This document shows, in pieces, positions 44,113 through 53,121 of a stretch of 64,000 nt of DNA; position 1 is the stretch's first letter, and the number at the start of each line of letters is the position of its first letter. The notes below the pieces were generated by a model. The model was not told the DNA's origin. It did not search any database and was given only the letters and a program-made list of their open reading frames with translations. The stretch comes from Cellulophaga sp. RHA19 (GTDB lineage: Bacteria; Bacteroidota; Bacteroidia; Flavobacteriales; Flavobacteriaceae), in the NCBI RefSeq assembly GCF_002813425.1, contig NZ_PHUL01000001.1:496001-560000 (forward strand), written 5' to 3'. A program made the position numbers and the translations under genes.

Positions 44113-45830
44113 TATAATAATCCTTTTTTAAGTTGTTCTGCAGCATGGTTAGCCGCTCTTGCTGTAAAAGCCATATATGTTAACGATGGGTTAACACATG
44201 AAGCAGAGGTCATAAAAGAACCATCTGTAACATAAACATTTGGCACAGCATGTACTTGGTTATACTTGTTTAATACCGATGTTTTTGGATCATGCCCCAT
44301 ACGAGCAGTACCCATCTCGTGAATACCTAAGCCTAGAGCACCTATATTATCATATACATTAACATCTCTTAATCCTGCAGATTTTAACATAGCAGCAGCT
44401 TGCTCTTTTATATCTTCTCGCATTTTAAGCTCGTTCTCTTTAAACTCAGCATCAAAAGTAATAGTTGGTAATCCCCAATCATCCAATTTATTATAATCTA
44501 AGGTAAATCTATTATCCTCGTAAGGTAAAACTTCACCAAAGCCCATAATACCCATTGTCCAACCTCCTGGCTTTAAAACAGCGTCTTTTAAATCTTTACC
44601 GTAAGCGGTTTCCGCAATAACTTCTTGCCAATTACCTCTAGTTGCACCACCCTGGTAACCATAACCTCTTAAAAATTCTTTACGATCTGTATCACCTCCT
44701 AAATTCCTAAACCTTGGAATATACACACCATTAGCTTTTCTTCCTTTATAGTATTTATCTTCAAAACCATCAAACTTACCATTAGCTCCACAACCTAAGT
44801 GATGATCCATAATGTTTCTTCCTAATTGATCTGATTCGTTCCCCATACCATTAGGAAAAGTATCAGACTTAGACTGCATTAGTATAGATGTAGATGCTAT
44901 AGCAGAAGCACATAAGAAAATCACTTTAGCCTTAAACTCAATTTTTTCTTTTGTTAATCTATCTATAACTTTAACTCCTGTCGCTTTTTTTGTTTTTTCA
45001 TCATAAATAACCTCGTAAACTATAGAGTCTGGTCTAAGTGTTAAGTTACCGGTAGCCTCTGCAGTTGGCAAAGTAGATGAGTTACTACTAAAGTAAGCTC
45101 CAAAAGGACATCCTCTACTACAACGGTTACGATATTGACATTTAGATCTTCCGTCTCCTGCAAATTTTTTATCACTGGTAATGTGGGCAACTCTACCAGC
45201 GGTAACAACACGACCGTCAAAATTTTCGGCTACGCTTTCTTTTAATTTTTCTTCTACACAATTAAGTGGCATCATTGGCTCAAACTTACTATCTGGTAAC
45301 TGAGGCAATCCTAAACTTTCTCCAGAGACACCAATAAATGTTTCTACCTTATCATACCATGGGGCAATATCTTTATAGCGAACAGGCCAATCTACACCAT
45401 GACCATCATTCTTATTTGCTTCAAAATCTATATCACTCCAACGGTAACTATGCCTACCCCACATTATAGATCTACCACCAACGTGGTAACCACGCATCCA
45501 ATCAAAACGTTTTGTTTCATTATAAGGGTGTTTTAAATCATTAACAAACCAATGCTTAGTATCTGCATTTGTAGTGTAACCTGTTCTAGACTGCTTTAAC
45601 TGCTTTGCTTTTTCTTCAGGAGAAATAGCTCCGTTGTTTGGCAAATCCCAAGATTCTTTAAAAGCAGTAGTGTAATCATCTCTATGTGTTACCATTCTAC
45701 CCCTTTCTAATATTAAAGTCTTTAAACCAGCTTCACATAATTCTTTAGCAGCCCATCCTCCACTTATACCAGTTCCTACAACAATAGCATCATAAGACTC
45801 TTGTTCTTCGTTATAATAAAATTTGCCCAT
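44112..45830 (-). CDS. GMC-family flavin oxidoreductase, glucoside 3-dehydrogenase-like
   Basis: The 572-aa catalytic subunit has the FAD-binding motif GTGISGG (19-25) and a C-terminal GMC domain (HEMGTARMG near 506, then the last segment CVNPSLTYMAF). It holds a cysteine triplet C231-x5-C237-x3-C241 (CQYRNRC, GC) that resembles the Fe-S site of bacterial FAD-dependent glucose dehydrogenases. It has no signal of its own, as expected if the small subunit carries it through Tat. With DUF1080 and isomerase genes nearby, oxidation of a sugar hydroxyl, perhaps C3 of a glycoside, is the best guess. No cytochrome subunit is in the operon. Confidence 0.9.
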   Translation of the reverse strand: MGKFYYNEEQESYDAIVVGTGISGGWAAKELCEAGLKTLILERGRMVTHRDDYTTAFKESWDLPNNGAISPEEKAKQLKQSRTGYTTNADTKHWFVNDLKHPYNETKRFDWMRGYHVGGRSIMWGRHSYRWSDIDFEANKNDGHGVDWPVRYKDIAPWYDKVETFIGVSGESLGLPQLPDSKFEPMMPLNCVEEKLKESVAENFDGRVVTAGRVAHITSDKKFAGDGRSKCQYRNRCSRGCPFGAYFSSNSSTLPTAEATGNLTLRPDSIVYEVIYDEKTKKATGVKVIDRLTKEKIEFKAKVIFLCASAIASTSILMQSKSDTFPNGMGNESDQLGRNIMDHHLGCGANGKFDGFEDKYYKGRKANGVYIPRFRNLGGDTDRKEFLRGYGYQGGATRGNWQEVIAETAYGKDLKDAVLKPGGWTMGIMGFGEVLPYEDNRFTLDYNKLDDWGLPTITFDAEFKENELKMREDIKEQAAAMLKSAGLRDVNVYDNIGALGLGIHEMGTARMGHDPKTSVLNKYNQVHAVPNVYVTDGSFMTSASCVNPSLTYMAFTARAANHAAEQLKKGLL

Positions 45831-45859
45831 TCTTTGCGTTGTTTATTTGATAATTTTCT

Positions 45860-45867
45860 CAAATATA
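45860..45867 (-). promoter_or_regulatory. -7 element of the GMC operon
   Basis: Read on the minus strand, TATATTTG matches TAnnTTTG and lies about 29 nt before the GMC start codon. The -33 position shows only an AT-rich stretch. Confidence 0.5.
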
Positions 45868-45913
45868 AAATAAATTTTCTACATTTAAACCCTGTAAATA
45901 TTGAGGGTAACGT

Positions 45914-45929
45914 ACTATAACGTTATAGT
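45914..45929. promoter_or_regulatory. Perfect 16-bp palindrome between divergent sugar-oxidation units
   Basis: ACTATAACGTTATAGT is a perfect palindrome centred on AACGTT, a form used by LacI-family regulators. It lies 34 nt before the ATG at 45964 and 83 nt before the GMC start. A related AACGTT site lies at a similar distance before the gene at 48836. Confidence 0.45.
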
Positions 45930-45963
45930 TGATGTAAATTCCTAAAAATTAAATATCTAAAAA

Positions 45964-46950
45964 ATGAAAGTTAAAAACCTAGTTAGCCAGAGTGTAAAAT
46001 ACCCATTAATTTTACTTGTTTTCTGTTTTGCATCTTGTAAGGATGCGCCTAAAAAAACTGAAGACATAAAAGAAGAAGTTGCTGCCACAACTACAGACGT
46101 GCAAAAACCTTTTTTTAAATTGTCTTTAGCACAATGGTCTTTACATAAACAAGTTTTTGATGGCGGTAATCCTTATGATTTTGCTGAAAAAGCAAATAAA
46201 TTAGGTTTTACTGGCTTAGAATACGTGAGTGCTCTTTACAATGATGTTAAAGAAGCTAATTATTCTGATGAAGCAATGGCTGAATTTGTAGCAAAATCTA
46301 ATGAAGCTGCAAAAAAACACGGAATGACAAATGTTTTAATAATGATAGATGGTCAAGGAAACCTTGCCCTAGCAGATGCTGATGAACGTAAAAAAGCTGT
46401 TGAAAGTCATTACAAATGGGTTATAGCAGCTGCAGAAATGGGTTGCCACGCTATACGTGTAAACTTAGCAGGTGCTACTGAAGAAAAAGAATGGATAGCT
46501 AGTTCTGTAGATGGACTGAAACAACTTGGAACTTTTGCCAAAGAACACAACATAAACGTAATTGTAGAAAACCACGGTGGCTTATCATCTAATGGTAAAT
46601 TACTTTCTGAAGTAATGAGCCTGGTAAATATGGATAACGTTGGTACACTACCAGACTTTGGTAACTTTTGTATTAAAAAGTCTGAAGAAGGTTGCGAAGA
46701 AATGTACGATAATTACAAAGGAGTAACAGAACTAATGCCTTATGCTAAAGCAGTTAGTGCAAAGTCTTATAATTTTGATGCTAATGGCAACGAAACTAAA
46801 ATAGATTATGCTAAAATGCTACAAATTGTTAAAGATGCTGGCTACACTGGTTTTATTGGTGTTGAGTATGAAGGTGATGAAAAAGGTGAAGAAGAAGGAA
46901 TTATTGCAACTAGAGATTTATTAGTTAATGCATCAAAAAATCTAAAATAA
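45964..46950 (+). CDS. Lipoprotein TIM-barrel isomerase/epimerase-like protein
   Basis: The 328-aa protein is a lipoprotein (FCFASC, Cys25) with a xylose-isomerase-like TIM barrel. Possible metal ligands lie in IVENHGG, LPDFGNF and GVEYEG. It is one of three such barrels in this region and sits in the periplasm or outer membrane. It precedes a Gfo/Idh gene by 22 nt. Similar lipoproteins are common beside DUF1080 genes in Bacteroidota. A lyase, hydratase or epimerase acting on a keto-sugar is more likely than a sugar-phosphate isomerase, because sugar phosphates are rare outside the cytoplasm. Confidence 0.85.
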   Translation: MKVKNLVSQSVKYPLILLVFCFASCKDAPKKTEDIKEEVAATTTDVQKPFFKLSLAQWSLHKQVFDGGNPYDFAEKANKLGFTGLEYVSALYNDVKEANYSDEAMAEFVAKSNEAAKKHGMTNVLIMIDGQGNLALADADERKKAVESHYKWVIAAAEMGCHAIRVNLAGATEEKEWIASSVDGLKQLGTFAKEHNINVIVENHGGLSSNGKLLSEVMSLVNMDNVGTLPDFGNFCIKKSEEGCEEMYDNYKGVTELMPYAKAVSAKSYNFDANGNETKIDYAKMLQIVKDAGYTGFIGVEYEGDEKGEEEGIIATRDLLVNASKNLK

Positions 46951-46972
46951 AAACATTTTAAAAGATATTTTT

Positions 46973-48109
46973 ATGAGTAAAAAAATTAGACTAGGAATAC
47001 TAGGCGGTGGCGGAGATTCATTAATTGGTGTTTTACACAGAGTTGCTTCTTTTATTAATGACAATTACCAAATTACTGGTGCTGTTTTTAATCCAGATTT
47101 TAATGCAAGTGTTAGTTTTGCCAAACAAATTGACATTCCTACTAACAGAATATATAAAGATTTTGACACTCTTGTTGAAGAGGAATTAAAGTTACCTGAA
47201 GAAGAAAGAATACAGGTTTGCTCTATTTTAACTCCAAACTTTTTACATTTTCCTATGGCTAAAAAGTTATTAGAAAATGGATTTAATGTTATTTGTGAAA
47301 AACCAATGACAACTACCTATGAGGAGGCTAAAATTTTACAAGCTACTTTAGAAAAAGCAGGTACCATTTTTGCCGTAACACATACGTATACTGGTTACCC
47401 AATGGTACGTCAAATGCGAGAAATGATTAAAGCTGGCGCTATAGGAGATATTCAAAAAGTAGATGCACAATATTACCAAGGATGGATAAACCCAATTATT
47501 CATGAAAAAGATAAAAGATCTTCTACTTGGCGTTTAGACCCTGAAAAATCTGGCATTAGCTGTTGTATGGGCGATATAGGAGTACATGCTTTTAATATGA
47601 TTGAGTACACAACTGGAATGCAAATAAAATCTTTGTTAGCAGATTTAAATTATTTGTATGATGACAATAAAATGGATATTGACGGCACCGCTTTAATTCG
47701 TTTTAACAGCAACGCTAAAGGCATTATAAGGTCTAGCCAAATAGCAACAGGTGAAGAAAACGGACTTACCATTAGAATATACGGAAATAAAGGCGGTTTA
47801 AAATGGGAGCAAGAAAACCCTAATTACTTGTATGTTATGAGTGATGACAAGCCTGTACAAATTTACAAACCTGGACACGCTTATAATTCGGACTTATCTT
47901 TAGATGGCACAAAATTACCTCCAGGACATCCAGAAGGTATTTTTGATGCAATGGCAAATATTTACTTAGGTGTTGCCAGAGCAGTTAGAGGAGAAAAGTA
48001 TAACGATGGCGAGTTCCCAACAATGTTAGATGGTGTACGTGGCCTTAACTTTATACAAGGTAGTGTAACATCACATCAAAAAGGAAATGTTTGGATAGAT
48101 TTAGATTAA
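46973..48109 (+). CDS. Gfo/Idh/MocA-family NAD(P)-dependent oxidoreductase
   Basis: The 378-aa cytoplasmic enzyme has a Rossmann motif (GILGGGGDSLIG, 8-19) and the family's EKP motif (CEKPMTT near 109-115). A C-terminal alpha/beta domain holds a catalytic His near 205 (GDIGVHAFNM). No signal peptide. The family oxidises or reduces sugar hydroxyls; a role in returning a keto-sugar to a hexose is plausible. It is the last gene before a terminator. Confidence 0.92.
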   Translation: MSKKIRLGILGGGGDSLIGVLHRVASFINDNYQITGAVFNPDFNASVSFAKQIDIPTNRIYKDFDTLVEEELKLPEEERIQVCSILTPNFLHFPMAKKLLENGFNVICEKPMTTTYEEAKILQATLEKAGTIFAVTHTYTGYPMVRQMREMIKAGAIGDIQKVDAQYYQGWINPIIHEKDKRSSTWRLDPEKSGISCCMGDIGVHAFNMIEYTTGMQIKSLLADLNYLYDDNKMDIDGTALIRFNSNAKGIIRSSQIATGEENGLTIRIYGNKGGLKWEQENPNYLYVMSDDKPVQIYKPGHAYNSDLSLDGTKLPPGHPEGIFDAMANIYLGVARAVRGEKYNDGEFPTMLDGVRGLNFIQGSVTSHQKGNVWIDLD

Positions 48110-48130
48110 TTTACTTACCATACATAAAAC

Positions 48131-48160
48131 AAAAACCACACTTTAATGTGTGGTTTTTTT
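48131..48160. terminator. Terminator between the Gfo/Idh gene and the ASCH gene
   Basis: A perfect 11-bp stem (AAAAACCACAC and complement) with loop TTTAAT and seven T on the plus side; the A-run lets it act on both strands. Confidence 0.9.
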
Positions 48161-48182
48161 GTGCTTATTTTTTTATGATTTT

Positions 48183-48644
48183 TTAAAAAACTTTTTCAAA
48201 CTCTTCACAAACCACAATCATACTATCCGTAGGTTGCTTTTTAAACTCCGCCAACTCTCTCTTATAATAATCTACGTGTGTGGTTTTCCAGTATTTTAAA
48301 CTTTTATCTCCCTCACCTTCTTTTTGCGCATAATTTTCATCAATACTAAACAAAGGTTTTAACTTTACAGCTGTAGTACGCACAATGCATTTTGCTTGTC
48401 CTTCCCAATCTGTAACAATTCTAAAATCTCCAATTTTTGGCAAACGCTCTTTACGCAGTTGCAATCCTAAAAGCGAGTGTGTTGTTGCTTTTTTTATCCC
48501 TTTTTCTACTAATAAAACACATTCATTAGCATCTTTTTCATTATCACAAAAATGCTCTACTTTAGGGTCTTCTACAAAAGCATCTTCTAAATGCTTATCT
48601 AAATAATCTCCCCATAAACTCTTAGCTGACCTATTGTTTTCCAC
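48183..48644 (-). CDS. ASCH domain-containing protein
   Basis: The 153-aa cytoplasmic protein matches the ASCH domain (PUA-like fold). Family features seen are KKATTHSLL near 70-78, PKIGDFRIVTDWEG, and GEGDKSLKYW near 111-120, followed by HVDYYKREL. ASCH proteins are thought to bind RNA or modified nucleosides; some hydrolyse N4-acetylcytidine. It sits alone between two sugar-oxidation units and is probably unrelated to them. Confidence 0.88.
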   Translation of the reverse strand: MENNRSAKSLWGDYLDKHLEDAFVEDPKVEHFCDNEKDANECVLLVEKGIKKATTHSLLGLQLRKERLPKIGDFRIVTDWEGQAKCIVRTTAVKLKPLFSIDENYAQKEGEGDKSLKYWKTTHVDYYKRELAEFKKQPTDSMIVVCEEFEKVF

Positions 48645-48792
48645 AGATATAGATTTATATTTTTATTCTAATATAGATTTTATGTTGTTCATCGCACAAA
48701 ACCACTCAATTCGTATAAAAAGAGACCACAAATCATTTACAAATTATTATATTTATGACTTGGGTTATTCTTAGTTATAACCTTAAGAGTTA

Positions 48793-48798
48793 AACGTT
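48793..48798. promoter_or_regulatory. AACGTT site before the third sugar-oxidation unit
   Basis: AACGTT with partly symmetric flanks lies 37 nt before the ATG at 48836. The matching core in the 16-bp palindrome lies 39 nt before the ATG at 45964. Flanks agree only in part, so this is a weak candidate. Confidence 0.25.
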
Positions 48799-48835
48799 AA
48801 ATATAGCATTAAATTACATAATACAAACACATAAA

Positions 48836-49888
48836 ATGAAGACAATTAAAGGTCCATCGGTTTTTTTAGCACAATTTATAGACAGTAAAGCACCATTTAA
48901 TTCTTTAGAAGGACTATGCAAATGGGCGGCTGACCTTGGCTATAAGGGAATACAAATTCCTACTTGGGAAACTTTTTTAATAGATTTAGATAAAGCAGCA
49001 GATAGTCAAGAATATTGTGATGAGCTAAAAGCAAAAGTTAACTCTTACGGCCTAGAGATTGCAGAACTATCTACTCATTTACAAGGACAGTTGGTTGCTG
49101 TACACCCAGCTTATGACGTTATGTTTGATGGTTTTGCACCAGAACACTTAAGAGGCAACCCAAAGGCAAGAACAGAATGGGCAATAGAAACCGTTAAAAA
49201 AGCAGGTACCGCAAGCAGAAGATTAGGTATTAAATCCCACGCTACTTTTTCTGGTTCTTTACTATGGCATACAATGCACCCTTGGCCACAAAGACCTCCT
49301 GGTTTAGTGGAGCTTGGTTTTGAAGAACTAGCTACCAGATGGCTACCAATTTTAGATCATTTTGACAAGGAAGATGTAGATGTTTGTTATGAAATTCACC
49401 CAGGGGAAGATCTTCACGATGGTGATACTTTTGAACGCTTTTTAGAAGCTACTGGCAATCATAAACGTGTAAATATATTGTATGACCCTAGTCATTTTGT
49501 ACTGCAACAATTAGATTATATTGCCTTTATAGATCATTACCACCCATACATAAAATCTTTTCACGTAAAAGATTCTGAATTTAATCCTACAGGAAAAAAA
49601 GGCGCTTTTGGAGGTTATAACGACTGGAAAGATAGAGCTGGAAGATACCGTTCTTTAGGAGATGGCCAAATAGATTTTAAAACCATTTTCTCTAAACTTA
49701 CCCAATACGGATGTGATGTTTGGGCTACTATGGAATGGGAATGCTGTATTAAAAGCCCAGAGCAAGGCGCAACCGAAGGTGCAAAATTTATACAAGATCA
49801 CATAATTGAAGCTACAGAAAAAACTTTTGATGATTTTGCCAAAACTGGCACCGATAAAGAAATGCTAAAAAAAATGCTTGGCATTTAA
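48836..49888 (+). CDS. Cytoplasmic TIM-barrel sugar isomerase/epimerase-like protein
   Basis: The 350-aa protein has no signal peptide. It is an AP-endonuclease-2-type TIM barrel with an evident metal site: Glu in CYEIHPGED (near 181), Asp in LYDPSHF (near 220), His in SFHVKDSEF and Glu in TMEWECC. The metal is probably Mn or Zn. The family is broad (isomerases, epimerases, keto-sugar hydratases). It leads a three-gene unit with two DUF1080 lipoproteins and ends 19 nt before the first of them. Confidence 0.88.
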   Translation: MKTIKGPSVFLAQFIDSKAPFNSLEGLCKWAADLGYKGIQIPTWETFLIDLDKAADSQEYCDELKAKVNSYGLEIAELSTHLQGQLVAVHPAYDVMFDGFAPEHLRGNPKARTEWAIETVKKAGTASRRLGIKSHATFSGSLLWHTMHPWPQRPPGLVELGFEELATRWLPILDHFDKEDVDVCYEIHPGEDLHDGDTFERFLEATGNHKRVNILYDPSHFVLQQLDYIAFIDHYHPYIKSFHVKDSEFNPTGKKGAFGGYNDWKDRAGRYRSLGDGQIDFKTIFSKLTQYGCDVWATMEWECCIKSPEQGATEGAKFIQDHIIEATEKTFDDFAKTGTDKEMLKKMLGI

Positions 49889-49907
49889 TAAACAACAATT
49901 ACTACTT

Positions 49908-50666
49908 ATGAAAAAGACATTACTAATAGTTTGCCTATCCGCTTTAGCCTTTAGCTGTAAAGACAAAGCCCCTAAAGAAACTAAAGAAGCAGAAGCTACT
50001 GCAGAAAACACTATTAAAGAAGAACCTAAAGAAAATGAATGGACGGTTTTGTTTGATGGTAGCAACCTAGATAATTTAAAGTTATACGGAAACAACAATG
50101 CCATAGAAAACTGGAAGATAGAAGATGACGCTTTGGTTTTTTACCCACCCACAGATCGTCCAAAAGACACTTATTATAACCTTGTAACAAAAGAAAAGTA
50201 CACAAACTTTGTCTTGTCTATAGATTGGAAAATTTCTGAAGGCGGTAACAGTGGTATTTTTTGGGGAATTAAAGATGATGGCACGTACGGACAGCCTTAC
50301 GAAACTGGCTTAGAAGTACAAGTGTTAGATAATAAAAACCACCCTGACGCAAAAAACGGAACAGATCGCCAAGCTGGTGCGCTGTATGATATGGTTGCAC
50401 CAAGTAAAGATGCTACAAAACCTGTTGGAGAGTGGAATACTGCCGTTATTACAATAAACCACAAAACAAACAAAGGCAGCTCTGTTTTAAACGGAGTTAC
50501 TGTTGCTGAGTTTCCTTTAAATGGTAAGGACTGGGATAATCTATTAAAAAACTCAAAATTTAATGGCTGGGATGGTTTTGCTAAATACAAAACAGGAAAA
50601 ATAGGTGTACAAGATCACGGAAATATTGTCTCTTACAGAAATATAAAAATTAAAGAACTAGATTAA
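49908..50666 (+). CDS. DUF1080 lipoprotein (3-keto-disaccharide hydrolase family), copy 1
   Basis: The ATG at 49908 gives a lipoprotein signal (ALAFSC, Cys17); a longer frame would overlap the gene before. The 252-aa protein has the DUF1080 jelly-roll (WTVLFDGSNLDNL near 45-57, GNSGIFWGI near 109-117, GLEVQVLDN, and a C-terminal GVQDHGN). Pfam names this family 3-keto-disaccharide hydrolase. It would cleave a sugar already oxidised at C3, in the periplasm or at the surface. It is followed by a second member after 2 nt. Confidence 0.9.
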   Translation: MKKTLLIVCLSALAFSCKDKAPKETKEAEATAENTIKEEPKENEWTVLFDGSNLDNLKLYGNNNAIENWKIEDDALVFYPPTDRPKDTYYNLVTKEKYTNFVLSIDWKISEGGNSGIFWGIKDDGTYGQPYETGLEVQVLDNKNHPDAKNGTDRQAGALYDMVAPSKDATKPVGEWNTAVITINHKTNKGSSVLNGVTVAEFPLNGKDWDNLLKNSKFNGWDGFAKYKTGKIGVQDHGNIVSYRNIKIKELD

Positions 50667-50668
50667 GA

Positions 50669-51484
50669 ATGAAAAAGATTTTACTATCCGTATTAGGCAT
50701 AGCATTGTTGTTTTCTTGTCAAGAAAAAGTGACTAACAAAACTACAGAAGCTCCTAAAGAAGAAGATTATATTGTATATGAAGAATACAGCGGCACAGAA
50801 CCTACAAAACCTGAAGAAACAGAACTATACAAGCCAGTTCCGCCAACAGTTACTCCAGCAAAAAATAACGCAGCCCCTAGCGACGCTATTGTTCTTTTTA
50901 GCGGTGCAAATTTAGACGAATGGACCAACGCAGATGGCAATCAAACAGCTCCATGGGATGTTGATAAAGAAGGTGGTTTTTTTACTGTAAAAGACAAGTC
51001 TGGAGATATTAAAACAAAAAAAGAATTTGGGAGTATACAGCTACATATAGAATGGAGATCACCTGCTGAAGTTTTAAGAGATGGACAAAACCGTGCAAAT
51101 AGTGGTGTATTTCTTCAAGATAGGTATGAGATTCAAGTACTAGATAATAATGATAATGATACTTATGTAAACGGACAAGTAGGGTCTATTTACAAACAAC
51201 ATATTCCGCTTGCAAAAGCATCTGTACCAACAGGAGAATGGAATACTTACGATGTTGTTTATCATGAACCAGAATTTAATAAAGAAGGCAAAAAAATAAA
51301 GTCTGGAACATTAACTCTTTTACACAACGGAATTCTTGTTTTAGACCATGTAGAAATTAAAGGAACTACACCTTATATTGGATGGCCTAAAAACGAAGCT
51401 CACGGCAAAGCTCCAATAAGACTGCAAGACCATGGTGATAACAGCAGAGTTAGCTACAGCAACATTTGGGTAAGAGAATTATAA
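50669..51484 (+). CDS. DUF1080 lipoprotein, copy 2
   Basis: The 271-aa lipoprotein (LLFSC, Cys17) has a Pro/Thr/Glu-rich linker (about 20-75). A DUF1080 domain follows (AIVLFSGANLDEW near 72-84, NSGVFLQDRYEIQVLDN, and RLQDHGDN near the end). It is clearly diverged from its neighbour, sharing the fold and the GLxD/QDHG patterns but not much else, so the two probably act on different linkages or at different steps. It is last in the unit and a strong terminator follows. Confidence 0.9.
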   Translation: MKKILLSVLGIALLFSCQEKVTNKTTEAPKEEDYIVYEEYSGTEPTKPEETELYKPVPPTVTPAKNNAAPSDAIVLFSGANLDEWTNADGNQTAPWDVDKEGGFFTVKDKSGDIKTKKEFGSIQLHIEWRSPAEVLRDGQNRANSGVFLQDRYEIQVLDNNDNDTYVNGQVGSIYKQHIPLAKASVPTGEWNTYDVVYHEPEFNKEGKKIKSGTLTLLHNGILVLDHVEIKGTTPYIGWPKNEAHGKAPIRLQDHGDNSRVSYSNIWVREL

Positions 51485-51517
51485 TTTTTATTGCAAATGA
51501 ATAAAAAATTTTAAGTT

Positions 51518-51554
51518 AAAGTTCTGTCTAAATATATAGACAGAACTTTTCTTT
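51518..51554 (+). terminator. Terminator of the DUF1080 unit
   Basis: A perfect 13-bp stem (AAAGTTCTGTCTA and complement, 51518-51530 / 51537-51549) with a 6-nt loop, followed by a T-rich tail (T-CTTTT). Confidence 0.92.
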
Positions 51555-51644
51555 TAAAAACTAATCAATAGTACATAAAACGTTGCATTCACAACAAAAA
51601 AAGCTTTAAAAACAACCTCTTAGCCTCAACTAGTATAGTTTAAT

Positions 51645-51652
51645 TATATTTG
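51645..51652 (+). promoter_or_regulatory. -7 element of the yicC-gmk-nadD operon
   Basis: TATATTTG lies 17 nt before the yicC ATG. No clear TTG is present at the -33 distance. Confidence 0.5.
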
Positions 51653-51669
51653 CATAAAATTTACAATAT

Positions 51670-52527
51670 ATGATTCAGTCCATGACCGGATTTGGAAAAC
51701 ACGTAGTGCAACTTCCATCAAAGAAAATTACCATTGAAATTAAATCTTTAAACAGTAAAAGTTTAGATTTAAATGCACGTATGCCTTCTGCATACAGAGA
51801 GAAAGAGCTGGAGTTACGTAAAACTATTGCTAACGGTTTACAAAGAGGTAAAATAGACTTCAATTTATATATTGAAAGTACCGGAGCAGACACATCTGCA
51901 CAAATAAACGAAAGTGTTGTAAAACAATACATGCAACAACTAAAAGCTATTGCTGAAGGTGATGATGTAAAACTTTTAGAAATGGCATTGCGCCTACCTG
52001 ACGCAATGAAAACAGAGCGTGAAGAAATTGATGCTGAAGAATATAAAGCTATACAAAATACACTTATAGAAGCTCTAAAAGAAATTAATGTATTTAGAAC
52101 CGAAGAAGGTGCTGTTTTAGAGCAAGATTTTAAACAACGCATATCTTCTTTAGAAAACTTATTAGAACAGGTTATTGCTATAGATCCTGATAGACAAGCA
52201 GCTGTACGTGAACGTCTGGACAAAGCTGTTTCTGATTTAAAAACTGAAGTAGACCAAAACAGGTTTGAACAAGAACTTATTTACTATTTAGAAAAATACG
52301 ATATCACTGAAGAAAAAGTACGCTTAGCAAACCACTTGGCATACTTTACTACAACCATAAACTCTGACGATTCTAACGGAAAAAAATTAGGTTTCATTTC
52401 TCAAGAAATAGGAAGAGAAATTAATACAATTGGCTCTAAAGCTAATTATGCACCAATGCAACAGTTAGTAGTGCAAATGAAAGACGAACTAGAGAAGATT
52501 AAAGAACAAATGCTAAATGTTTTATAA
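51670..52527 (+). CDS. YicC/YloC-family endoribonuclease
   Basis: The 285-aa protein opens with the family signature MIQSMTGFGK. It ends with the conserved NTIGSKANYAPMQQLVVQMKDELEKIKEQ region, which is followed by the stop codon. YicC proteins are recently recognised endoribonucleases acting on small RNA and mRNA. Its stop shares one base with the start of gmk, so the genes are coupled; the yicC-gmk pair is common in bacteria. Confidence 0.95.
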   Translation: MIQSMTGFGKHVVQLPSKKITIEIKSLNSKSLDLNARMPSAYREKELELRKTIANGLQRGKIDFNLYIESTGADTSAQINESVVKQYMQQLKAIAEGDDVKLLEMALRLPDAMKTEREEIDAEEYKAIQNTLIEALKEINVFRTEEGAVLEQDFKQRISSLENLLEQVIAIDPDRQAAVRERLDKAVSDLKTEVDQNRFEQELIYYLEKYDITEEKVRLANHLAYFTTTINSDDSNGKKLGFISQEIGREINTIGSKANYAPMQQLVVQMKDELEKIKEQMLNVL

Positions 52528-53108
52528 TGAAAGGCGGTAAACTTATCATATTTTCAGCACCATCTGGCAGCGGAAAAACTACTATTGTAAGACACTTATT
52601 AGGTAAAGAAAATTTAAATTTAGCATTTTCTGTTTCTGCTACATCTAGACCAAAAAGAGGTAAAGAAAAAGACGGAGAACACTACTATTTTTTATCGTTA
52701 TCAGAATTTAAAAACCACATTAAAAACGATGACTTTTTAGAGTGGGAAGAAGTTTATAGAGATAACTTTTATGGAACTTTAAAAACCGAAGTAGAGCGTT
52801 TATGGGCAGAAGGCAAAAACGTAATTTTTGATATTGATGTTGTAGGAGGCTTAAGAATTAAAAAGAAGTTTCCAGAACAAACATTAGCTGTTTTTGTGAA
52901 GCCACCAAGTATTGATGAGCTAAAAATTAGACTAAAAAAACGCAGTACAGAAAGTGATGATAAAATAAATATGCGAATTGCTAAAGCATCTGTAGAGCTA
53001 GCAACTGCACCGCAATTTGATACTGTTATTAAAAATTATGATTTAGATACTGCTTTAGCTGAAGCAGAAAAATTGGTTGCAGATTTTATTAGCAAGCCAA
53101 ACTCATAA
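52527..53108 (+). CDS. gmk: Guanylate kinase
   Basis: The 193-aa enzyme phosphorylates GMP to GDP. The P-loop is SAPSGSGKTT (10-19). The GMP-binding segment SATSRPKRGKEKDGEHYYF lies near 38-56, and the lid and nucleotide residues near LKKRSTESDDKI. Length and motifs fit bacterial Gmk fully. It is followed by nadD after 13 nt. Confidence 0.97.
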   Translation: MKGGKLIIFSAPSGSGKTTIVRHLLGKENLNLAFSVSATSRPKRGKEKDGEHYYFLSLSEFKNHIKNDDFLEWEEVYRDNFYGTLKTEVERLWAEGKNVIFDIDVVGGLRIKKKFPEQTLAVFVKPPSIDELKIRLKKRSTESDDKINMRIAKASVELATAPQFDTVIKNYDLDTALAEAEKLVADFISKPNS

Positions 53109-53121
53109 AAAAAAGTTTCAT

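Noticed and set aside
51675..52223. 182-codon frame antisense to yicC
   Set aside because: Ser/Cys-rich translation typical of an antisense shadow; the sense gene is a clear family member.
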